Shown in pieces: positions 38,660 through 43,070 of a stretch of DNA of 43,070 nt; the stretch's first letter is position 1; each line of letters opens with the position of its first letter. The position numbers were made by a program, and so were the translations under genes. A model generated the notes under the pieces. That model did not search any database, was not told the origin of the DNA, and saw only the letters and a program-made list of their open reading frames with translations. The stretch spans positions 1 to 43,070 of the forward strand of contig JAJRUZ010000084.1 of the NCBI GenBank assembly GCA_024277525.1. Direction: 5' to 3'. Source of the stretch: Caldifarciminota bacterium (GTDB lineage: Bacteria; Hydrothermota; Hydrothermia; Hydrothermales; JAJRUZ01).

Positions 38660-39946
38660 ATGTTTTTGAATGGAGAAGAAAAAAAGAAAAATTATTTGCC
38701 CTTAGCCTGGCGGATTGCACCGAAAAAATTAGAGGATTTTGTTGGACAGGAGCATATTGTCGGAGAGAAGGGAGTATTAAAGAAGTTACTTGAAAAAGGA
38801 AAGATATTTTCATCCATATTTTACGGTCCGCCGGGTGTAGGAAAAACAACCCTTGCCAAAATTATAGCAAATTATATAAATGTGCCTTTTTATCATTTGA
38901 ACGCCTCCACATGTGGAGTAAAGGAAGTAAAAAAAGTTCTTGAAGAAAGCAAAAGATATTTAAGAAGTCAGGGAAAAACTCCGATTCTCTTTATTGATGA
39001 GATCCACAGATTTAACAGATTGCAGCAGGAAATTCTTTTATCCCATGTAGAGGAAGGGAAGGTTATATTCATAGGAGCACTCGTTTTAAATCCCTTCTTT
39101 GTCTTGGATAAAGCCTTACTTTCAAGGACAAGAGTCTTTGAATTTAAGCCTCTAAAAGATGAGGATATTGTAAAAATTCTTAAACGCGCTCTTATGGAAT
39201 ATAAGGATATTAAAATTGAGGGAAAAGTCTTGGAAAGAATAGCTCATTTTTCAGAAGGAGATGCCAGAAGGGCATTAAACACACTTGAACTTTTGCTCGA
39301 AATGAAAGAAAAAGATGAAATCGGATTAAAAGACTTAGAAGAAATAAACATCCAATTCAGGTATGACAGAAAAGGGGACGAGCATTATGATAATATTTCT
39401 GCATTTATAAAATCCTTAAGAGGTTCTGATGCGGATGCTGCGCTTTATTATTTATTCAGAATGCTGGAAGCACGTGAGGATCCGAGATTTATTTTAAGGA
39501 GAATGCTTATATTTGCAAGTGAAGATGTGGGGCTTTCGGATCCGAACGCCATCGTTTTAATAAGCTCACTTGCCGGTGCTTTTGAAATTGTCGGAATGCC
39601 CGAGGGTGAATTCTTTTTGGCAATGGGAACAATTTATCTTGCTTTAACGTCAAAATCAAATAGTGTATTGCAATCCATGATAAGGGCAAAAAAATATATT
39701 AAAGAAGAACCTTTAAAGGAAGTTCCCTCTCATTTGAGGGATTCCCATTATGCATCTGCTAAAAAACTCGGTCGGGGTGTGGGATATTTATACCCGCATT
39801 CCGACCCTTCTGCTGTTTATCAGAAATACATGCACAAATTCTTACCCATTGCTTTTCTCAAAGGTATCGGAAAGGAAAAAGAACTGTTGGTAAAATTAGA
39901 TGAAATAAGAAAAAAAAGGTATAAACAGAAAGGAGGTGAAATATGA
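38660..39946 (+). CDS. rarA: Replication-associated AAA+ ATPase RarA (MgsA)
   Basis: A 428-residue clamp-loader-related ATPase acting at stalled forks. Walker A GPPGVGKTTLA (near 53), Walker B L-F-I-D-E-I-H-R-F-N (near 107), arginine finger L-L-S-R-T-R-V (near 157), and the family C-terminal block S-E-D-V-G-L-S-D-P-N with G-E-F-F-L-A are present. The usual G-A-T-T-E-N-P-S-F of sensor 1 reads G-A-L-V-L-N-P-F-F here, so the Thr pair and Glu are lost. GGGAG precedes the ATG; the end overlaps rny by 4 bases. Confidence 0.93.
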   Translation: MFLNGEEKKKNYLPLAWRIAPKKLEDFVGQEHIVGEKGVLKKLLEKGKIFSSIFYGPPGVGKTTLAKIIANYINVPFYHLNASTCGVKEVKKVLEESKRYLRSQGKTPILFIDEIHRFNRLQQEILLSHVEEGKVIFIGALVLNPFFVLDKALLSRTRVFEFKPLKDEDIVKILKRALMEYKDIKIEGKVLERIAHFSEGDARRALNTLELLLEMKEKDEIGLKDLEEINIQFRYDRKGDEHYDNISAFIKSLRGSDADAALYYLFRMLEAREDPRFILRRMLIFASEDVGLSDPNAIVLISSLAGAFEIVGMPEGEFFLAMGTIYLALTSKSNSVLQSMIRAKKYIKEEPLKEVPSHLRDSHYASAKKLGRGVGYLYPHSDPSAVYQKYMHKFLPIAFLKGIGKEKELLVKLDEIRKKRYKQKGGEI

Positions 39947-41496
39947 CAGCAGTAATCATCGGTATTATCGGTATTTTGATAGGAGCTTTTGCAGGATATT
40001 TTTTAGCAAGAAAAAAAATTGAAGAAATTTTAAGAGAAAAAGGAGAAGATGCAAAATCAATAATTGAAAAGGCAAGAAAAGAGGCGGATGAAATTGTAAA
40101 AAGGGCAAGAAAAGAGGCGGAAAGTATCGTGAAAAAAGAAAGGCAAAAAGTGGATATTCAATATGCAAAAGCACGAAAAGAACTTGAAAAATTCAAAAGG
40201 GAATTACAGGAAAAAGAATATCAGGTTGAAAGGAAAGCGGAGCTTGTTTTGAGAAAAGAAGAAGAAATCAGATTAAGGGAGAGGGAAATATCCGAAAAAG
40301 AGAGGGTTTTAAAGGCAAAAACGGATAAGGTCAATCAACTGCTGGATGAAGAAATAAGAAAACTTGAGGAAATATCCGGAATGACAAGGGAGCAGGCAAA
40401 AAGGGAACTGATGAGAACAATAGAAACAGAGGCAAGACTGGAAGGTGCTCAATTGATACACAGAATAAGGGAGGAAGCAAAAAGGAATGCGCAAAAAGAG
40501 GCAACAAAGATTATTATTCAGGCAATGCAGCGAATGGCATCCGCGATTTCATCCGAATCCTCTGTAACCGTCATACCCCTTTCTTCGGACGAAATGAAAG
40601 GAAGGATAATCGGAAGAGAAGGAAGAAACATCAGGACTTTTGAATCCTTAACAGGTGTTGAAGTCATAGTTGATGACACACCCGGTGCCGTAATTCTTTC
40701 TTCTTTTGACCCTGAAAGAAGGGAAATAGCCAGAATTGCGATGGAGCGTCTTATTGCTGACGGAAGGATTCATCCTGCAAGGATTGAAGAAGTAGTTAAA
40801 AGGACACAGGAAGAATTCGGAGAGTATATAAGAATTATAGGTGAAGAGACAATTCTTGAACTCGGATTAAGGGGTATGCATCCCGAACTTTTGAAATATA
40901 TAGGAAGGCTTAAATTCAGAAGTTCTTACGGTCAAAATCTACTTTTACATTCGAAAGAAGTAGCTCAGATTGCAGGAATGATAGCAGGGGAACTTGATCT
41001 TGATGTTGAAATAGCCAAAAGGTCTGCACTTCTTCATGATATAGGAAAAGTTGCGGATCCTTCCTATGAAGGACCGCATGCTCTTGTCGGTGCACAGATT
41101 GCTAAAAGGTACGGTGAGAGTGACTTAGTTGCAAATGCAATTGCTTCTCACCACGAGGATGTTGAAGCAATTTCTCCTTACGGTCCGCTTGTTGCAGCAG
41201 CAGATGCCATCTCCGGTTCAAGACCCGGAGCAAGAAGGGAAACGGTCGAGGCTTATATAAAGAGAATTGAGAAACTTGAAGAAATTGCTTCATCTTTTGA
41301 TGGTGTTGAAAAAGCTTATGCATTACAGGCAGGAAGGGAGTTAAGAATAATGGTTCAATCAGAAAGAATATCGGATGCAGAAGCCTATGAACTTTCAAGA
41401 CAGATTGCAAAAAGAATAGAGGAAGAAATCAAATTCCCCGGACAAATCAAAGTGACTGTCATAAGGGAGGTGAGAGCGGTTACATATGCGAGATAA
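39943..41496 (+). CDS. rny: Ribonuclease Y
   Basis: A 517-residue membrane-anchored endoribonuclease that initiates mRNA decay. Order: an N-terminal membrane helix (4-24), a long charged coiled coil (25-190), KH domain with G-R-I-I-G-R-E-G-R-N-I-R (near 220), HD domain with L-L-H-D-I-G-K (near 365) and S-H-H-E-D (near 405), and the RNase Y C-terminal block ending V-T-V-I-R-E-V-R-A-V. AAGGAGGTG precedes the ATG, and the start overlaps rarA by 4 bases. As RNase Y senses 5' ends, it is relevant to the leader hairpins seen in this window. Confidence 0.97.
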   Translation: MTAVIIGIIGILIGAFAGYFLARKKIEEILREKGEDAKSIIEKARKEADEIVKRARKEAESIVKKERQKVDIQYAKARKELEKFKRELQEKEYQVERKAELVLRKEEEIRLREREISEKERVLKAKTDKVNQLLDEEIRKLEEISGMTREQAKRELMRTIETEARLEGAQLIHRIREEAKRNAQKEATKIIIQAMQRMASAISSESSVTVIPLSSDEMKGRIIGREGRNIRTFESLTGVEVIVDDTPGAVILSSFDPERREIARIAMERLIADGRIHPARIEEVVKRTQEEFGEYIRIIGEETILELGLRGMHPELLKYIGRLKFRSSYGQNLLLHSKEVAQIAGMIAGELDLDVEIAKRSALLHDIGKVADPSYEGPHALVGAQIAKRYGESDLVANAIASHHEDVEAISPYGPLVAAADAISGSRPGARRETVEAYIKRIEKLEEIASSFDGVEKAYALQAGRELRIMVQSERISDAEAYELSRQIAKRIEEEIKFPGQIKVTVIREVRAVTYAR

Positions 41497-42666
41497 ATGA
41501 AAGCAAAAAAAAGAAAATCCTTGGAAGTAAAGATAGGAAATTTAAAAATAGGAGGAGGAAATGAAATAATAATTCAATCAATGACCGATACAGATACATC
41601 AAATATTAAAGATACTGTTAGCCAGATAATTGAACTCATTGAAGCAGGGAGTGAAATGGTAAGAATAACAGTTAATACAGAAGAGGCGGCGAAGAGTGTA
41701 CCTGAAATTATGAAAATTTTAAGAGATAAAGGATACAGAACACCTATAATAGGGGATTTCCATTTTAACGGTCACAGACTTCTAATGAGGTATCCTGAAA
41801 CAGCAAAACTTCTTGACAAATACAGAATAAATCCCGGAACCACTCTAAAAGATCGAAACTTTGAAACAATGATAAAGATAGCGATTGATAATAATAAACC
41901 CGTAAGAATAGGTGTTAACTGGGGTTCAATTGATAAAGAATTATTGACAAAAAAGATGAATGAAAATGCAAAATTAAAAACACCTTTGCCTTTTAAAAAA
42001 ATTTTATTGGATACCGTTGTAGAGTCCGCGATAATTTCTGCTGAAAAGGCGATTGAAATCGGATTAGAGGAAAGCAAAATTGTTTTATCAGCAAAGGTAT
42101 CCGAGGTGGATGACCTTGTGTACGTTTATAGAGAACTTGCAAAAAAAACGAAATTTCCTTTACATTTGGGTTTAACCGAGGCGGGTATGGGTTTAAAAGG
42201 CATTATTTGTTCTGCAATAGGTATAGGTTCTTTGCTTCTTGAGGGAATAGGAGATACAATAAGGGTTTCTTTAATGCCCGTGCCCGGAGAAAAAAGAACA
42301 AAGGAGGTTGAGGTTGCCAAGGAAATTTTACAGGCTCTCGGTTTAAGGAACTTTAAGCCTTCGGTGGTATCCTGTCCCGGTTGCGGAAGGACAAAGTCAA
42401 ATCTTTTCAGAGAAATTGCGTATAGAATCAGTGAATTTTTAGAACAAAAAATAAAAGAGGATAAGAAATTTTTGAATTTAAAAGTAGCAATAATGGGATG
42501 TGTAGTGAACGGACCCGGTGAATCAAAGTTTGCGGACATAGGTCTTTGCTTACCGGGAACAGGGGAGAGAAAGGCAGCAATCTATGTAAAGGGTAAATTT
42601 AAAAAAAGTATTGACATTGAAAAAGCGGAAGAGGTTTTAAGGCAGGAAATAGAGAAATTTCTTTGA
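41497..42666 (+). CDS. ispG: (E)-4-hydroxy-3-methylbut-2-enyl-diphosphate synthase IspG
   Basis: A 389-residue [4Fe-4S] enzyme of the MEP isoprenoid pathway. The N-terminal TIM barrel has I-Q-S-M-T-D-T-D-T, I-G-D-F-H-F-N-G-H and N-P-G-T (metabolite binding); the C-terminal cluster domain has S-C-P-G-C-G-R and M-G-C-V-V-N-G-P-G-E with the three Cys and the Glu ligand. It starts directly after the rny stop, and is the last gene of the operon. It lacks the long insert found in plant-type enzymes. Confidence 0.96.
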   Translation: MKAKKRKSLEVKIGNLKIGGGNEIIIQSMTDTDTSNIKDTVSQIIELIEAGSEMVRITVNTEEAAKSVPEIMKILRDKGYRTPIIGDFHFNGHRLLMRYPETAKLLDKYRINPGTTLKDRNFETMIKIAIDNNKPVRIGVNWGSIDKELLTKKMNENAKLKTPLPFKKILLDTVVESAIISAEKAIEIGLEESKIVLSAKVSEVDDLVYVYRELAKKTKFPLHLGLTEAGMGLKGIICSAIGIGSLLLEGIGDTIRVSLMPVPGEKRTKEVEVAKEILQALGLRNFKPSVVSCPGCGRTKSNLFREIAYRISEFLEQKIKEDKKFLNLKVAIMGCVVNGPGESKFADIGLCLPGTGERKAAIYVKGKFKKSIDIEKAEEVLRQEIEKFL

Positions 42667-42675
42667 GATGGAGTT

Positions 42676-42704
42676 TTTTGGCGGTTAAGAGACCGCTCCT
42701 ACGG
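42676..42704 (+). terminator. Hairpins after ispG
   Basis: GCGGT/ACCGC (42677-42691) with a short loop, followed by a small CTCC-TAC-GGAG hairpin, 10 bases after the ispG stop. The T-run lies before rather than after the stem, so a REP-like palindrome or factor-dependent terminator is as likely as an intrinsic one. Confidence 0.35.
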
Positions 42705-42821
42705 AGACAAATATGCATCAGTGAATTTCAAAAATATTAAGATATATATAAAAACTTCCTGTTGCACAACAACTTACATAAAAACCAATCAACTTGCATT
42801 TTTTATTTTTTGATGGTATTG

Positions 42822-42827
42822 TATAAT
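42822..42827 (+). promoter_or_regulatory. Candidate -10 box
   Basis: TATAAT within TTGTATAATAC, about 40 bases before a small ORF with a GGAG site. No well-spaced -35. Confidence 0.3.
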
Positions 42828-42866
42828 ACAAACCCGAATTAGGCGGACAAAAAAGGAGTAGTTTTG

Positions 42867-43043
42867 ATGAAATTTTTTATTTTGTATTTTCAATTTGCAA
42901 AAACTGGAAAAAGGGAGGTATTATTCAAATATGAGAGTTTTCTCTCTCTCTCTCTCTCTCTCGGTGAAATTTATTCAATTTTTCCTTTCGGATTTTTACA
43001 TCCATGGTTGACGCATCTTCCTCCGCCATTCGGTAAATTTTGA
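42867..43043 (+). CDS. Possible small ORF of 58 codons containing a (TC)11 tract
   Basis: ATG 42867 follows AAAAGGAG by 8 bases and opens 58 codons to TGA 43041. The peptide begins MKFFILYFQF, has a Ser-Leu repeat from the TC tract in the middle and ends in a Pro-rich segment. A second frame starts at ATG 42931 after GGGAGG, also crosses the tract and ends at about 43010. I recognise neither product. The tract makes the frame unstable by slippage. Confidence 0.3.
   Translation: MKFFILYFQFAKTGKREVLFKYESFLSLSLSLGEIYSIFPFGFLHPWLTHLPPPFGKF
42941..42962. repeat. (TC)11 dinucleotide microsatellite
   Basis: Eleven uninterrupted TC units lie inside two overlapping open frames, close to their start codons and ribosome sites. 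Loss or gain of one unit shifts the frame. Simple repeats of this length are rare in bacterial genomes outside phase-variable loci. Confidence 0.8.
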
Positions 43044-43069
43044 GAAAAGGCTTGCGGAGTTAAAGATAA
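42971..43069 (-). CDS. Possible C-terminal part of an ORF running in from the right edge
   Basis: A minus-strand frame enters from the window edge and runs 32 codons to TAA 42971-42973. It contains N-G-G-G-R-C-V-N-H-G-C-K-N-P-K-G-K, with two Cys and a His in a spacing that could bind zinc. It overlaps the plus-strand 58-codon ORF. Too short to name and its start is outside the window. Confidence 0.25.
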   Translation of the reverse strand, partial: LSLTPQAFSQNLPNGGGRCVNHGCKNPKGKIE

Positions 43070-43070
43070 G

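Noticed and set aside
42126-42539. Minus-strand ORF of 137 codons inside ispG
   Set aside because: Shadow of ispG, no ribosome site or recognisable motif. The same applies to other long antisense frames, for example at 37988-38362 and 3716-4015.

Overview
The window is 43 kb of AT-rich bacterial chromosome, densely packed and mostly housekeeping. It has no rRNA, no complete tRNA and no CRISPR array. The gene set points to an uncultured, diderm-like, possibly thermophilic bacterium. It combines a V/A-type ATP synthase subunit, a Tat-exported group 1 [NiFe] hydrogenase, type IV pilus minor pilins with a PilY1-like protein, lipoproteins, three M16 peptidase genes, a eukaryote-like citrate synthase and a sorting-domain-like C-terminus. 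This mix fits candidate lineages of the WOR-3/Stahlbacteria kind. That placement is an inference from gene content and was not tested phylogenetically.

Layout. 1-726: the tail of a secreted protein, a REPIN-like inverted pair of palindromes and a tandemly duplicated promoter-like unit. 727-2370 (-): ddl, a DUF5674 protein and a small helical protein. 2487-5024 (+): an M16 peptidase pair; the catalytic subunit carries an in-frame TAA. 5087-12306 (-): a minor pilin operon (FimT/GspH, PilV-, PilW-, PilX-like, PilY1), then a secreted protein and a lipoprotein. 12493-15638: surface glycan genes (FemAB-like, NeuC-like epimerase, FkbM methyltransferase). 15733-19333 (+): V-ATPase subunit B, glutamate dehydrogenase and a GT2 glycosyltransferase with an apparent ATA start. 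19735-26814 (-): hydrogenase small and large subunits, maturation protease (also an apparent ATA start), hypA, hypB, a nucleotidyltransferase pair and hypF. 26936-34085: aminotransferase, citrate synthase, dapF, a two-domain M16 protease, a DUF374 acyltransferase and an enoyl-ACP reductase. 34179-42666 (+): a transposase remnant, then rplT-pheS-pheT-zapB-like-zapA-rarA-rny-ispG; pheT also has an in-frame TAA. 42667-43070: an intergenic region with a (TC)11 tract.

The most interesting signal is not a gene. Five isolated tRNA T-arm-like hairpins (core GGGTTCRAATCCC, one copy degenerate) lie in gaps between genes. All five are in the sense orientation of the next gene and end 15-21 nt before its start codon. 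At least four of these genes have no clear Shine-Dalgarno sequence, and in three cases a good promoter places the transcription start at or just before the hairpin. A second group of genes has the -10 box 5-9 nt from the start codon, which suggests leaderless mRNAs. A third group has ordinary GGAGG sites. The window therefore seems to show three translation-start architectures, one of which (T-arm leader) I do not recognise from any described system.

The other notable points are the hydrogenase small subunit, which ends in a CxxCH haem c motif and has a Cys at the medial-cluster Pro position, and four coding anomalies (two in-frame TAA codons, two ATA starts) that are either consensus errors or unusual decoding.
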